Of a DNA stretch of 64,000 bases, positions 14,930 through 25,090 are shown piece after piece. This DNA comes from Bacteroidota bacterium (lineage in GTDB: Bacteria; Bacteroidota; Bacteroidia; Sphingobacteriales; Sphingobacteriaceae): the NCBI GenBank assembly GCA_018828585.1, contig JAHJVW010000089.1:1-64000 (forward strand), read 5' to 3'. A program made the position numbers and the translations under genes. The notes under the pieces were generated by a model. The model worked only from the letters and a program-made list of their open reading frames with translations. It searched no databases and was not told where the DNA came from. Positions within the stretch are counted from its first letter, which is position 1. The number at the start of each line of letters is the position of its first letter.

Positions 14930-15745
14930 ATGACAGATAAACTACATCTAAGCGTACCTGATTTTGAACCCGCCGAAGCCAAAGACTTTGAATTATGTAT
15001 CGAAATTGGCAATAATTATTTTCAATATGGTGTAATTTCTTTAATTGATCATGCAGTAAAAGTTGTTTCGGCAAAAGCGTCCATCATATTTAATGAGATT
15101 GAAAATTCATTACTACAAACTCATTTTGCTAAAACTAAACTCAGTTTATTTACTCAAAAATTCACCTTTATTCCTTCAGAGATTTTTAAGGCTGAAGATT
15201 TAATGGTTTACAGTAAATACATTCAGCCTGATGACACCATGACTGTCCTTTTTTCGACCATAGAGAAAGTTGGAATAACGGTTGTTTATGCTGTACCAAA
15301 AATCACTTTAGATAAAGTGAGCAAATATTTTCCTGATGCTAAAATTTATCCGCATTTATTCCCTTTTTTAAAAGGTGTAGATAATGGCTTCAGCCAGATT
15401 GATTTTCCTCTATTGTTTGTGAATTTTAAACCTGGATTTATAGAAATTGCGGTTTATCATCATCAAAAATTTCAATTCTATAATACTTTTGAATATCAAA
15501 ATGATGATGAATTGATTTACTTTATTCTTTTAGCTATTCAACAGAATAAGTTGAAGATAGCAGGAACTACTATTAAGATTAGTGGTAATGTGTCAGCTAA
15601 AAGCACTTCATTCGAAAGGATTTCAGCACAATTTCCAAGAACAGAAATTACAGATCAAGACAGTCTTCCACTTACCTATAGTAATTTAGGACAACCAGTA
15701 ATGCCACGTTTTTTCTCCTTATTCAGTTTGCATTTATGCGAATAG
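14930..15745 (+). CDS. DUF3822 family protein
   Basis: 271 residues from the ATG at 14930; a TTG nine bases earlier overlaps the promoter and is rejected. DUF3822 proteins are specific to Bacteroidota and are regularly found directly upstream of rsmD and coaD, as here; they have an actin-like/ASKHA feel but no proven function. The last ten bases overlap rsmD, so the two are surely co-transcribed. No signal peptide or membrane helix. Confidence 0.85.
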   Translation: MTDKLHLSVPDFEPAEAKDFELCIEIGNNYFQYGVISLIDHAVKVVSAKASIIFNEIENSLLQTHFAKTKLSLFTQKFTFIPSEIFKAEDLMVYSKYIQPDDTMTVLFSTIEKVGITVVYAVPKITLDKVSKYFPDAKIYPHLFPFLKGVDNGFSQIDFPLLFVNFKPGFIEIAVYHHQKFQFYNTFEYQNDDELIYFILLAIQQNKLKIAGTTIKISGNVSAKSTSFERISAQFPRTEITDQDSLPLTYSNLGQPVMPRFFSLFSLHLCE

Positions 15746-16269
15746 TTGGCGGAAGATTAAAAGGACTTCGGTTTTATCCACCCAAAAACCTTCCGGTAAG
15801 GCCAACTACTGATTTAGCCAAAGAAGCTTTGTTTAACATCTTGCAAAATCTTTACGATTTAGACACACTAGAAATTCTTGATTTATTTTGTGGAACTGGA
15901 AACATCAGTTTAGAATTTGCATCTAGAGGTGCAGAAAAAATTATTTCAGTCGATAAAAATTTTGGCTGTTATCAATATTTGAAGAAAACCGCCGAGGAGC
16001 AACAATTAACTCAGATAAAAGCTATAAAAGCTGATGTCTTTAAATTCTTGAAGCAGGAAACTGATCAATTTGATTTGATATTTGCTGACCCTCCATACGA
16101 TTTAAGTAGAATTCCTGAAATTCCACAACTTGTTTTCGAAAGAAAATTATTGACTAAAAACGGAATGTTAATTGTTGAGCATCAAAGTATGCAGAATTTA
16201 TCCAATCATCCAAATTTTAAAGAAACCAGGAAATATGGCTATTCGTCTTTCAGTTTCTTTGAAAATTAA
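15736..16269 (+). CDS. rsmD: 16S rRNA (guanine(966)-N(2))-methyltransferase
   Basis: 177 residues. Class I SAM-dependent fold: LDLFCGTGNISLE (about 49-60) binds SAM, and DPPY at 118-121 is the N2/N6-methyltransferase catalytic motif. The N-terminus MRIVGGRLKGLR and the VRPTTDLAKEALFNIL segment are RsmD signatures. RsmD methylates G966 of 16S rRNA during 30S assembly. It overlaps DUF3822 and precedes coaD by 16 bases, the same order as in many relatives. Confidence 0.93.
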   Translation: MRIVGGRLKGLRFYPPKNLPVRPTTDLAKEALFNILQNLYDLDTLEILDLFCGTGNISLEFASRGAEKIISVDKNFGCYQYLKKTAEEQQLTQIKAIKADVFKFLKQETDQFDLIFADPPYDLSRIPEIPQLVFERKLLTKNGMLIVEHQSMQNLSNHPNFKETRKYGYSSFSFFEN

Positions 16270-16285
16270 AGCTTAATTTTAAACT

Positions 16286-16753
16286 ATGAAAACAGCACTT
16301 TTTCCAGGCTCCTTCGACCCCATTACAAAGGCTCATGTAGACATTCTAAAACGTTCGATGCCGCTTTTTGATAAGATTTATGTGGGGATTGGCGTGAACA
16401 GTACTAAGCAATCTCTTTTAAGTGTTGAGAAAAGACTAGAAATGATCAGTGCTGTTTTTGAAGGAGAAAGTAAATTGGAGATGGTAACCTATGAAGGCTT
16501 AACTGTTGATTTTTGCAAGAAAATTGGCGCTTCTTACATGATTAGAGGGATTAGAACAGTTTCGGATTTTGAATATGAAAAGGCCATTGCACAAATGAAT
16601 CACGCTTTAATTCCTGAAATAGAATCTATTTTTATTTTGAGTAAACCAGGCTATTCATCCATAAGCTCTACCATTGTTAGAGATATCTTACGATATAATG
16701 GAGATGTGAGTCAGTTTGTTCCTCCGGCAGCGCTGCCTTTTTTGAAGCCTTAA
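16286..16753 (+). CDS. coaD: Phosphopantetheine adenylyltransferase
   Basis: 155 residues, the family length. PGSFDPITKAH (7-17) is the nucleotidyltransferase TxGH-type motif, MIRGIR (about 88-93) binds phosphopantetheine and YSSISSTIVRD is the ATP-binding ISSTxxR motif. It makes dephospho-CoA from 4'-phosphopantetheine and ATP in the cytoplasm, the penultimate step of CoA synthesis. Last gene of the DUF3822-rsmD-coaD operon; it converges on the NUDIX gene with one base between the stops. Confidence 0.95.
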   Translation: MKTALFPGSFDPITKAHVDILKRSMPLFDKIYVGIGVNSTKQSLLSVEKRLEMISAVFEGESKLEMVTYEGLTVDFCKKIGASYMIRGIRTVSDFEYEKAIAQMNHALIPEIESIFILSKPGYSSISSTIVRDILRYNGDVSQFVPPAALPFLKP

Positions 16754-16754
16754 G

Positions 16755-17354
16755 TTATACCTCTAAAACATCTAAAATATTAGCATAGGTATTAGATTTT
16801 ATGATACTCCAATCTTTCTTGGCAAACCATTTCACTTCCGTAATTCCCTCTTCCGTTTGTGGAATTAACTTTTGATTTCCTTTAGCTTCCATATGATACC
16901 AATGCGAAACCTTAAGAACGGGCTTCTTCTTAATTTCATAAACGTGATAGGTTTTAATCAACTTTTTACCTAGTTTCTTAATCTTTATACCACATTCTTC
17001 TTCAACCTCTCTAACTGCAGCGTCTTTTTTCTTTTCTTTAGGCTCTAACTTTCCTTTTGGCAAATCCCATCGCCCATTTCTTTTGATAAAAAGATATTTG
17101 CCATCCTCGTTTTCTACAAAACCCCCAGCGGCTTCAATTACTTTTATTTTATTCTTAATACTTTTAAATGTTGCTTTAGCGTCTTTACAAAGCAAAAAAA
17201 ACTTTGACTTAGGATTATTAGCTATGGCTTGATAAAACTTTTCAAAATCAAAATCCTGACTATCAATTTGTTGATAATCCACCGCGTCAGAAGGAATAGA
17301 ATTAACTACAAATAGGGATTTTTCGTTGATATAAATATTGTATTTTTGAGCCAT
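16755..17354 (-). CDS. NUDIX hydrolase
   Basis: 199 residues from the ATG at 17354 (MAQKYNIYI); a longer frame running into pyrE begins with sequence antisense to that gene and is rejected. The NUDIX box fits GX5EX7REUXEEXGU completely (GKLEPKE...REVEEECGI). A distinct N-terminal domain of about 65 residues precedes it, as in Bacteroidota relatives. Substrate unknown; such enzymes cleave nucleoside-diphosphate-X compounds. Its start codon overlaps that of pyrE by two bases on the opposite strand. Confidence 0.88.
   Translation of the reverse strand: MAQKYNIYINEKSLFVVNSIPSDAVDYQQIDSQDFDFEKFYQAIANNPKSKFFLLCKDAKATFKSIKNKIKVIEAAGGFVENEDGKYLFIKRNGRWDLPKGKLEPKEKKKDAAVREVEEECGIKIKKLGKKLIKTYHVYEIKKKPVLKVSHWYHMEAKGNQKLIPQTEEGITEVKWFAKKDWSIIKSNTYANILDVLEV
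17341..17348 (+). promoter_or_regulatory. Putative -7 box TATTTTTG of pyrE
   Basis: An exact TAnnTTTG match ends four bases before the pyrE ATG at 17353, inside the first codons of the NUDIX gene. It predicts a leaderless pyrE mRNA. A seven-of-eight box (CACTTTTG, minus strand 17368-17361) stands in the mirror position for the NUDIX gene. Confidence 0.5.
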
Positions 17355-18015
17355 GTACAACAAAAGTGAGATTGAACAGAAAATTGCTGAATTTTTGTTG
17401 CAAATTAAAGCAATTAAATTACAACCTGCTAATCCTTTTACATGGGCTTCAGGCTGGAAGTCTCCCATTTATTGTGATAACAGAATTACGCTCTCCCACC
17501 CTACTATTAGAACTTACATCAGACAAAAACTTTCTGAATTAATTCAAGAGGAATATGGATCGGTGAGTGTAATCGCTGGTGTTGCAACCGCGGGGATTCC
17601 ACAAGGCGCTTTAGTAGCCCAAGAGTTAGGTTTACCATTTATTTATGTGCGTTCTAAAGCTAAAGAACATGGCACTCAAAGTTTGATTGAAGGAGAAATT
17701 AATCCTGGTCAAAGAGTAGTGATTATCGAAGATTTGATTTCTACTGGCAAAAGTAGTTTACAAGCTGTAAATGCTTTACGCGATGCTGGTTACGAAGTTG
17801 CTGGATTAGTAGCTATTTTTTCTTACGGATTCGAATTAGCTCAAGACAATTTTACTGAAGCAAAATGTAGATTCTCTACACTTTCAAACTATCCTGCTTT
17901 AATAGATTATGCTGCAGAGCATCAATTTATCGCTAAAGCGGATGTTGAATTGCTAAATGAATGGAGAAGAAACCCATCAGAATGGGGACAACAAATTGAA
18001 AAAAGTACACCTTAA
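17353..18015 (+). CDS. pyrE: Orotate phosphoribosyltransferase
   Basis: 220 residues. The WASGWKSPIYCDNR segment (about 31-44) and the PRPP-binding loop VVIIEDLISTGKSS (about 118-131) identify the enzyme, which joins orotate to PRPP to make OMP in pyrimidine synthesis. The start MYNKSEIEQK fits relatives and shares the palindrome CATG with the NUDIX start. It is followed after three bases by an SRPBCC protein, and that by a membrane protein, so the three form an operon. Confidence 0.95.
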   Translation: MYNKSEIEQKIAEFLLQIKAIKLQPANPFTWASGWKSPIYCDNRITLSHPTIRTYIRQKLSELIQEEYGSVSVIAGVATAGIPQGALVAQELGLPFIYVRSKAKEHGTQSLIEGEINPGQRVVIIEDLISTGKSSLQAVNALRDAGYEVAGLVAIFSYGFELAQDNFTEAKCRFSTLSNYPALIDYAAEHQFIAKADVELLNEWRRNPSEWGQQIEKSTP

Positions 18016-18018
18016 TTT

Positions 18019-18414
18019 ATGACCATTTTTGAAAGTAGCGTAAACATTGCGCAACCTGTTGATAAAGTTTTTGGGTTTTTAAATGATTTAAACAACCATC
18101 AACAATTAATGCCAGAGAATATTTACAATTGGAGCAGCACTGCTGACGAAGCCAGATTCACCATCCAAAACATGGCTAAATTGGCTTTAAAGGTTTCTTC
18201 AAGGATAGAAAATCAAGAAATTAATATTATACCAGCAGAAGAAGCTCCATTTGCTATCGAAATGAAATGGAGTACTGAAAAAGCTGGTGATGAAACTACA
18301 GCCAAATTAGTGGTTTCCGCAGAGTTGAATATGATGATGAAAATGTTGGCTAGTGGCCCATTGCAAAAACTAGTAGATCATCAAACAACTGCACTATTGA
18401 AAGCGATGGCTTAA
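18019..18414 (+). CDS. SRPBCC-family (START/polyketide-cyclase-like) protein
   Basis: 131 residues with the Bet v1/SRPBCC pattern: a first strand FESSVNIAQPVDKVFGFLNDLNNHQQLMPE and a long C-terminal helix (LQKLVDHQTTALLKAMA). These helix-grip proteins bind hydrophobic ligands in a cavity; the ligand is unknown here. It directly follows pyrE by three bases and abuts the next membrane gene with no gap. Confidence 0.8.
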   Translation: MTIFESSVNIAQPVDKVFGFLNDLNNHQQLMPENIYNWSSTADEARFTIQNMAKLALKVSSRIENQEINIIPAEEAPFAIEMKWSTEKAGDETTAKLVVSAELNMMMKMLASGPLQKLVDHQTTALLKAMA

Positions 18415-18828
18415 ATGAAATGGGGATTAAGATTTTTAGGATGTTGTGATATCTTAACTTTCTTCATCTTCATCATTCCCAAGACACAATTCTTTATACA
18501 AACATTCGAATACCAAAACTTCTCAATGGCTCAAAAGGCCTCCGCATTATGGGAAGTTTTGGTATTACTTTTTTTCCTATCATCCGGGACACTTCTGATT
18601 TTAAATAAAAAATCAGGCCTTTTATTCAGTTTTATACTCATTCCTTTTAGAGTAGCTTTTCTTTATTTCAGTTTTGATTTTATCAGTTACCTTTTATATC
18701 ATCTTGGATATCAAACTTTAGTTTCGAGCGCACCTTTTCAAAGTTATTGGTTTTGGTTTTTACTGATTACTGAAGTTTTGAGATATACTTATTCTCTTTT
18801 CGTTTATTATAGACTATCTAAAGATTAA
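18415..18828 (+). CDS. Hypothetical integral membrane protein
   Basis: 137 residues with four hydrophobic helices (about 8-24, 45-62, 66-88, 105-128). I do not recognise the family. It begins at the base after the SRPBCC stop codon, so translation of the two is probably coupled. No charged catalytic motif is visible. Confidence 0.65.
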   Translation: MKWGLRFLGCCDILTFFIFIIPKTQFFIQTFEYQNFSMAQKASALWEVLVLLFFLSSGTLLILNKKSGLLFSFILIPFRVAFLYFSFDFISYLLYHLGYQTLVSSAPFQSYWFWFLLITEVLRYTYSLFVYYRLSKD

Positions 18829-18935
18829 AATCGGAAATTTTATCAGATAAATTTAATCTTAACAGCCAAAAAGTCGCTTTAAATCAACCAAATAAGCCAT
18901 TTTTTCCGTTTTACTTAAAATCAAATCTATGGTTC

Positions 18936-18943
18936 TATTTTTG
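18936..18943 (+). promoter_or_regulatory. Putative -7 box TATTTTTG of clpB
   Basis: An exact TAnnTTTG match 26 bases before the ATG at 18970. The -33 position has only TTAC, so the promoter may be weak or activated. No CIRCE-type (HrcA) palindrome is seen. Confidence 0.4.
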
Positions 18944-18969
18944 AGTCAAATGCTTTGAGGAACAACATT

Positions 18970-21576
18970 ATGAACTTTAACAATTTCACAATAAAAGCAC
19001 AAGAAGCAGTACAAAAAGCTTCAGAAATCACATCAGGATTTCAACAACAAGCCATTGAAAATGCACACATTTTGAAAGGCTTAATAGCTGTTGATGAAAA
19101 CGTTGTTGGCTATATTTTAAAAAAGCTAAACGTTAACATCAATCGGTTAAATGAATCATTAGACGAGCAAATTAACGGCTTCCCAAAAGTGAGCGGAAGC
19201 AACGTTTATTTATCCAACTCCGCCAATAACGCTTTGCAAAAAGCCCAATCCTATTTAAAGGAATTTAAAGACGAATTTGTCTCTGTAGAACATCTTCTTT
19301 TAGGGATTTTAGCCTCTGGAGATAAAACGGCTGCCCTTTTAAAGGATCAAGGTGTAAATGAGAAAGATTTAAAAAAGGCGATTAAAGATTTACGTGGCGA
19401 CGCAAAAGTAACGGACCAAAACGCAGAAGCTACTTATCAGGCTTTAGGTAAATACGCCCGAAACTTAAATGAATATGCCGAATCAGGAAAATTAGATCCT
19501 GTAATTGGTCGTGATGAAGAGATACGTAGAGTTATTCAGATTTTATCAAGAAGGACCAAAAACAATCCAATTTTAATTGGCGAACCTGGCGTTGGTAAAA
19601 CTGCCATTGCTGAAGGTATTGCGTTTAGGATTATCAAAGGTGATGTTCCTGAAAACTTAAAGAGTAAAGTGGTTTACTCTCTAGATATGGGGGCATTAAT
19701 AGCAGGCGCTAAATATAAGGGAGAGTTTGAGGAACGTTTAAAAGCCGTCATCAAAGAGGTGACTGAGAGTGATGGAGAAACCATTCTTTTCATCGATGAG
19801 ATTCACACTTTAGTTGGAGCAGGTGGTGGTGAAGGTGCCATGGATGCAGCGAATATTTTAAAACCTGCACTAGCTAGAGGTGAATTAAGAGCTATTGGAG
19901 CAACTACTTTAAACGAGTATCAGAAATATTTAGAAAAAGACAAGGCTTTGGAACGTCGTTTCCAAAAGGTGATGGTGGGTGAACCTGATACACAAGACGC
20001 AATTTCTATCCTTCGTGGATTAAAAGAACGCTATGAAACTCACCACAAAGTACGGATCAAAGATGAAGCGATTATTTCTGCTGTTGAGCTTTCTCAGCGT
20101 TACATTTCTGATCGTTTCTTGCCAGATAAAGCCATTGATTTAATGGATGAAGCCGCTTCTAAACTAAGAATGGAAATGGACTCAGTTCCGGAAGTAGTAG
20201 ATGAGTTGGATAGAAAAATCATGCAGTTAGAGATTGAGCGTGAGGCGATCAAACGAGAAAAAGACGATAAAAAAGTAACCGATTTATCTAAAGAAATTGC
20301 TGATTTAAGTGCCGAAAGAGATGAATTAAAAGCTAAATGGCAAGGTGAAAAAGATTTGGTAGATGCTGTAAACACTAAAATTGAGCATATTGAGGATTTA
20401 AAATTAGAAGCAGAACAAGCTGAAAGAGCTGGTGATTATGGTAAAGTAGCCGAAATACGTTATGGTCGTATCAAGGAGACTCAAGAAGAAGTTGACCGCT
20501 TAAAAGTTGAATTAGAAAGTAAAACTAGTGATAGCAGAATGCTGAAAGAGGAAGTTACTTCTGATGATATCGCTGGTGTTGTTGCCCGTTGGACAGGTAT
20601 TCCAGTAACTAAATTAATTGCAAGCGAACGCGAAAAGCTTTTGCATTTAGAAGATGAGTTACATAAACGTGTTGCTGGACAATCCGAAGCTATAGAGGCT
20701 TTAGCTGATGCCATACGTAGATCAAGAGCAGGTTTAAGCGATCAAAGAAAGCCAATTGGTTCATTTATTTTCTTAGGAACAACTGGTGTTGGTAAAACAG
20801 AGTTAGCCAAAGCTTTAGCTGAGTTTTTATTTAATGATGAACACAGCATGGTAAGGATTGATATGAGTGAGTATCAGGAACGTCATTCTGTTTCCAGATT
20901 AATTGGTGCGCCTCCAGGATATGTGGGTTATGATGAAGGTGGACAATTAACCGAAGCGGTAAGAAGAAAACCTTATTCAGTTATTTTGTTAGATGAGATT
21001 GAAAAAGCTCATCCTGATGTATTCAATATCCTTTTACAGGTTTTGGATGACGGAAGACTAACTGACAATAAAGGAAGAATGGTGAATTTTAAAAACACCA
21101 TCATCATTATGACTTCCAATATTGGCTCTCATTTGATTCAGGAAAACTTTAGCACTTTGGTGGATAAAAATAGAGATGAATTAATTGCTAAAACTAAAAA
21201 CGAGGTTTTTGAATTATTGAAACAATCTATTCGTCCGGAGTTTTTGAACAGGATTGATGAAATCATCATGTTTACTCCATTAAACAGAGAAGAAATTAGA
21301 GACATCGTAAACTTACAGTTTGTAGGTGTTCAAAAATCTTTAGCCGAAATGGGAATTACTATAGAAGCATCTAATGAAGCTTTAGATTGGTTAGCTGAAT
21401 TAGGTTATGATCCTCAGTTTGGTGCAAGACCTTTAAAAAGAGTTGTTCAAAAAAGAATTTTAAACGAGTTATCTAAGCAAATTTTGGCTGGTAAGGTAGA
21501 TCGTGATAGCAAAATTAAACTAGATGTTTTTGACCATCAGTTTGTGTTTATGAATGCTGAGCCTGAAAAGGTTTAA
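18970..21576 (+). CDS. clpB: ATP-dependent disaggregase ClpB
   Basis: 868 residues from the ATG at 18970 ([17 protein letters not shown]); a TTG start 15 bases earlier is less likely. Order: Clp N-domain (1-145), first AAA+ ring with GEPGVGKT near residue 208, the coiled-coil M domain (about 410-525) that binds DnaK, and second AAA+ ring with GTTGVGKT near residue 607. It has no IGF/L loop for ClpP, which fits a disaggregase rather than a protease partner. It rescues heat-aggregated proteins with DnaK/DnaJ/GrpE. Confidence 0.96.
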   Translation: MNFNNFTIKAQEAVQKASEITSGFQQQAIENAHILKGLIAVDENVVGYILKKLNVNINRLNESLDEQINGFPKVSGSNVYLSNSANNALQKAQSYLKEFKDEFVSVEHLLLGILASGDKTAALLKDQGVNEKDLKKAIKDLRGDAKVTDQNAEATYQALGKYARNLNEYAESGKLDPVIGRDEEIRRVIQILSRRTKNNPILIGEPGVGKTAIAEGIAFRIIKGDVPENLKSKVVYSLDMGALIAGAKYKGEFEERLKAVIKEVTESDGETILFIDEIHTLVGAGGGEGAMDAANILKPALARGELRAIGATTLNEYQKYLEKDKALERRFQKVMVGEPDTQDAISILRGLKERYETHHKVRIKDEAIISAVELSQRYISDRFLPDKAIDLMDEAASKLRMEMDSVPEVVDELDRKIMQLEIEREAIKREKDDKKVTDLSKEIADLSAERDELKAKWQGEKDLVDAVNTKIEHIEDLKLEAEQAERAGDYGKVAEIRYGRIKETQEEVDRLKVELESKTSDSRMLKEEVTSDDIAGVVARWTGIPVTKLIASEREKLLHLEDELHKRVAGQSEAIEALADAIRRSRAGLSDQRKPIGSFIFLGTTGVGKTELAKALAEFLFNDEHSMVRIDMSEYQERHSVSRLIGAPPGYVGYDEGGQLTEAVRRKPYSVILLDEIEKAHPDVFNILLQVLDDGRLTDNKGRMVNFKNTIIIMTSNIGSHLIQENFSTLVDKNRDELIAKTKNEVFELLKQSIRPEFLNRIDEIIMFTPLNREEIRDIVNLQFVGVQKSLAEMGITIEASNEALDWLAELGYDPQFGARPLKRVVQKRILNELSKQILAGKVDRDSKIKLDVFDHQFVFMNAEPEKV

Positions 21577-21623
21577 AATAAACTGATGTATTAAAATGAT
21601 TTAATATTTACAAAATCACAAGC

Positions 21624-21660
21624 ATAAAAAAAGGAAGCTAATTAGCCTCCTTTTTTTTTT
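21624..21660. terminator. Bidirectional terminator between clpB and the RND operon
   Basis: GGAAGCTA (21633-21640) pairs with TAGCCTCC (21643-21650, one mismatch), with seven A before and ten T after. It can end both the clpB transcript and the converging efflux operon. Confidence 0.85.
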
Positions 21661-21676
21661 TAGATATATTCTAATC

Positions 21677-24600
21677 TTAGTGATGTGTTTCGGGTATAAT
21701 AACTTCTTTATGAGCTAAACGGGCTTTTACTTTAGCCCTGATTAAATACATAGAAGGAACCACAATTAAAGTTAAGAATGTGGCAAAACTTAAACCGAAA
21801 ATCATCGTCCATGATAAAGGTCCCCAGAAAGCTACGTTATCTCCACCAAAATAAATATGAGGATTTCCTGTAGTTAATAAAGTTGCAAAATCCAGGTTCA
21901 AACCTACAGCTAAGGGAACTAAGCCTAGCATTGTAGCTGTCGCTGTTAATAAAACTGGAGTCATCCTGGTTCTACCAGCTTCTAAAATTGCTTCATAAGG
22001 GCTCATTCCCTGATCAATCATTAAGTCGGCAAATTCAACTAATAAAATACCGTTTCTTACTACAATCCCCGCAAGGGCCACAATACCAATACCCATCATA
22101 ACGATTGACATTTCCATATGGAAAATGGTAATTCCAAGTAATACTCCAATAATACTAAAGAGAATCTCACTCAAAATAATAATTGGTTTACCTATAGAGT
22201 TAAACTGTATTACTAGAATAATCAAAATCAATAAGAAAGATATTGCTAAAGCTAAACCTAAGAAATTTGCAGTTTCAGCTTGTTCTTCTTGAGCTCCTCC
22301 TATTTTAATAACAACACCATCTGGTGCTTTAAAATCATTAATTGCACTTTGAATATTAGCATTAACTTCATTAGGATTGAAATCTTCTAAAACGTTAGAG
22401 GAAAGTATAATGATTCTTTTTTGTTGCTTACGCTTGATACCACCATAGGTGTTTACATAATCAATCTTAGCAAATGAAGATATTGGAACCTGCCTAATTA
22501 TACCGCCCATTCCCATGTCTCTGAAAGTGATTTTCATGTTTCTTAGCGCTTCTAAGCTATTCCTTTGATCTTCTTGTGCTCTTACATTAATCTCATAATC
22601 ATCATCTAAATCTCTAAATTTCGAAACTTCTTGACCATATAAAGCAGTTCTTAAATCCATGGCAATTTGTCCAGAATAAATTCCTTCTCTATTGGCTCTT
22701 TCTCTGTCGATGTCAAAAATCACCTCGGGCTTATTGTTTTGAAAATCAGATTTTAACTCTTCAATTCCACCAATATCTTTTGAAACCAAATAGTTTTTAA
22801 GTCTAATTGATGTGGTTACCAAAGAATCCAAATTATCACCAGTGATTTCAACACTAATTGGCTTTGCAGTTGGTGGACCAGATTGTTCTTGAGTAACAGA
22901 AATTTCAGCTCCAGGAATACCTTTAATGGCATTTCTAATTGCAGTTAAATATGCTGTTGAAGGTTTTCCTGTACGCTCACCAAACTCTTTGAAAGCAACA
23001 GTAACCTTACTTTTATTTGGATAATTACCTTGATCCTCTTCTTGTGGATCTGTAACACCTACTGTAACGTTAGAGATAATAGAGGATACATTTTGACTTC
23101 CTAAGCTATCAACAACTGCGGTAACTTTCTTTTCGATTTTCTTGGTGACTTCGTTGGTATAGGCTTGGTCTGTCCCTACCGGTAATGAAGTATATACATA
23201 TACAAAGTTAGGGTCGGATGACGGGAAAAACACAAACTTAGGAGGAATAACACTAGTTAATACAAACGAGAATATCAACAATCCGAATGTACTTCCTAAA
23301 ATGATATAAGGACGATGTAATGCCCATTCCAAAAATCTTCCATACTTCTTCTGAACTTTTGGCCATGTTTTTCTTTGGAATTTTCTGATAGATTTTTCCA
23401 AGAAAAAGTGCTGTAAAAGATAGAAAAGAACAATAACAACTATAAAATTACCAAAAGCAATACTTACCCAACCAGGTATCGCTAAGCCATAAAATAATAC
23501 AGCTGCAATTCCTAAGTACATTAAGGTTTTCTTTACTCCTTTATCGAAAGATGGTTTGTAAACTTCATTTTCATCATGAGATTCCATAAAATCAACAGCA
23601 AAAACTGGATTGATAATATAGGCTACAACCAATGAAGCTAATAAAGTAATGATTAACGTGATGGGTAAGAAAAACATAAATTCTCCAATAATTCCTGGCC
23701 AAAAAGCCAAAGGAACAAATGGAGCAAGGGTAGTCATGGTCCCAGAGAAAACTGGCAAGAAGACCTCGCCTGCAGCCATTTTAGCGGCATGTTTGATATC
23801 TACTTTTCCATTATCAAAAATACGGTGTGTATTCTCTATTACTACAATGGCATCATCAACCACAATACCCAATGCGAGTAAGAACGAGAATAACACAATC
23901 ATGTTCATCGTAAAACCAATGGTTGGCATGATTAAGAAAGCCACACACATAGATAATGGAACAGAAAGTGCCACAAATAATGCATTCTTAATTCCCATGA
24001 AGAACATTAGAATCAGCGTCACAAGAATAAATCCAATAACTATGGTGTTAATTAAATCATGAAGCGTTACCCTTGTTTTGTCTGATTGATCGCCGGTTGT
24101 TACGATGTCTAGCCCTTTTGGGAATTGCTTGGCTTTCATTTCGGTAACAATCTCACGGATTTTATCAGAAGCTTCGATCAAATTTTGACCTGAACGTTTT
24201 TTAACATTTAAGGTAATTACATTCTTACCATATAGTCTGGCGTAAGATTCTTGCTCTTTAAACCCATCCACTACGTTGGCAAAATCTCTTAAATAAACAG
24301 CAGATCCTGTGGGTGTTTTGATAATTGTATTCGCAATTTCTTGTGCAGATTTATACTCTTTTTTGATATTTAAAGTTCTTCTTACACCATCCATTGGAAC
24401 TGTACCACCAGAAGCTGAAATATTTTCATTTCCAATAGCTTGTTTGATATCATTGAAAGAAATTTGGGCCGCAGCCATTTTATTCAAATCAACATTGATT
24501 TGAATTTCAGGATCTAAAGCACCAACTATATCAATACCCGAAATTTCAGGTAGAGATTCTATCCTATCTTTTAAATCATCAGCATATTTCTTCAGCGTTT

Positions 24601-25072
24601 TCAAATCATAATCACCCGAAATATTTAGATACATGATAGGTAAATCAGATAAGTTAATATCTAATATATTTGGATCGTTAGGCAAGTTATTAGGCAAATC
24701 TTGCTTTGCTTTGTCTACCGCGTCTTTTATCCTTTGTTTAGCAACTTTAATATCAACATTCGCATTAAACTCAGCTGTGATAAAAGAGAAATCCTGATAA
24801 GAATTTGATGTTACTTTCTTCAAGCCTTGTGCAGATTTGATTTCCTTTTCCAATTGTTTGGTTACCAAGTTCTCCATATTTGCAGGGGAAGTTCCTGGGT
24901 ATATGGTGGTCACAAATATCTTAGGAATAGAAATTTCAGGGAAATTCTCTTTTGGCAGCGAATTGTAGGTAAAGTATCCAGCAATTAATAAAATTGCAGT
25001 TAATACATATACAGCTGTTCTATTTTCAACCGCCCAACTGGAAGGTTTAAATTCTTTGTCTAAATCTTTCAT
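21677..25072 (-). CDS. RND efflux transporter permease (AcrB/HAE1-like)
   Basis: 1131 residues. Twelve-helix RND plan: an N-terminal helix (about 17-35), two large periplasmic loops, and helix clusters at about 340-600 and 930-1110. The proton-relay acidic pair is visible as LALGIVVDDAIVVIEN. It would drive export of drugs, lipids or metals with the proton gradient through the adaptor and TolC proteins encoded upstream. The substrate is not readable from sequence. Last gene of the tetR-tolC-adaptor-permease operon, 18 bases after the adaptor. Confidence 0.93.
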   Translation of the reverse strand: MKDLDKEFKPSSWAVENRTAVYVLTAILLIAGYFTYNSLPKENFPEISIPKIFVTTIYPGTSPANMENLVTKQLEKEIKSAQGLKKVTSNSYQDFSFITAEFNANVDIKVAKQRIKDAVDKAKQDLPNNLPNDPNILDINLSDLPIMYLNISGDYDLKTLKKYADDLKDRIESLPEISGIDIVGALDPEIQINVDLNKMAAAQISFNDIKQAIGNENISASGGTVPMDGVRRTLNIKKEYKSAQEIANTIIKTPTGSAVYLRDFANVVDGFKEQESYARLYGKNVITLNVKKRSGQNLIEASDKIREIVTEMKAKQFPKGLDIVTTGDQSDKTRVTLHDLINTIVIGFILVTLILMFFMGIKNALFVALSVPLSMCVAFLIMPTIGFTMNMIVLFSFLLALGIVVDDAIVVIENTHRIFDNGKVDIKHAAKMAAGEVFLPVFSGTMTTLAPFVPLAFWPGIIGEFMFFLPITLIITLLASLVVAYIINPVFAVDFMESHDENEVYKPSFDKGVKKTLMYLGIAAVLFYGLAIPGWVSIAFGNFIVVIVLFYLLQHFFLEKSIRKFQRKTWPKVQKKYGRFLEWALHRPYIILGSTFGLLIFSFVLTSVIPPKFVFFPSSDPNFVYVYTSLPVGTDQAYTNEVTKKIEKKVTAVVDSLGSQNVSSIISNVTVGVTDPQEEDQGNYPNKSKVTVAFKEFGERTGKPSTAYLTAIRNAIKGIPGAEISVTQEQSGPPTAKPISVEITGDNLDSLVTTSIRLKNYLVSKDIGGIEELKSDFQNNKPEVIFDIDRERANREGIYSGQIAMDLRTALYGQEVSKFRDLDDDYEINVRAQEDQRNSLEALRNMKITFRDMGMGGIIRQVPISSFAKIDYVNTYGGIKRKQQKRIIILSSNVLEDFNPNEVNANIQSAINDFKAPDGVVIKIGGAQEEQAETANFLGLALAISFLLILIILVIQFNSIGKPIIILSEILFSIIGVLLGITIFHMEMSIVMMGIGIVALAGIVVRNGILLVEFADLMIDQGMSPYEAILEAGRTRMTPVLLTATATMLGLVPLAVGLNLDFATLLTTGNPHIYFGGDNVAFWGPLSWTMIFGLSFATFLTLIVVPSMYLIRAKVKARLAHKEVIIPETHH

Positions 25073-25090
25073 TTATAATAATTTAAATGA

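Noticed and set aside
17355-17468. Longer N-terminus for the NUDIX protein
   Set aside because: The extra residues are antisense to the conserved PyrE start and the family begins at MAQKYN.
23649-24062. 137-codon plus-strand frame
   Set aside because: It is antisense to the conserved RND permease membrane region and has no promoter or family; a shadow frame.
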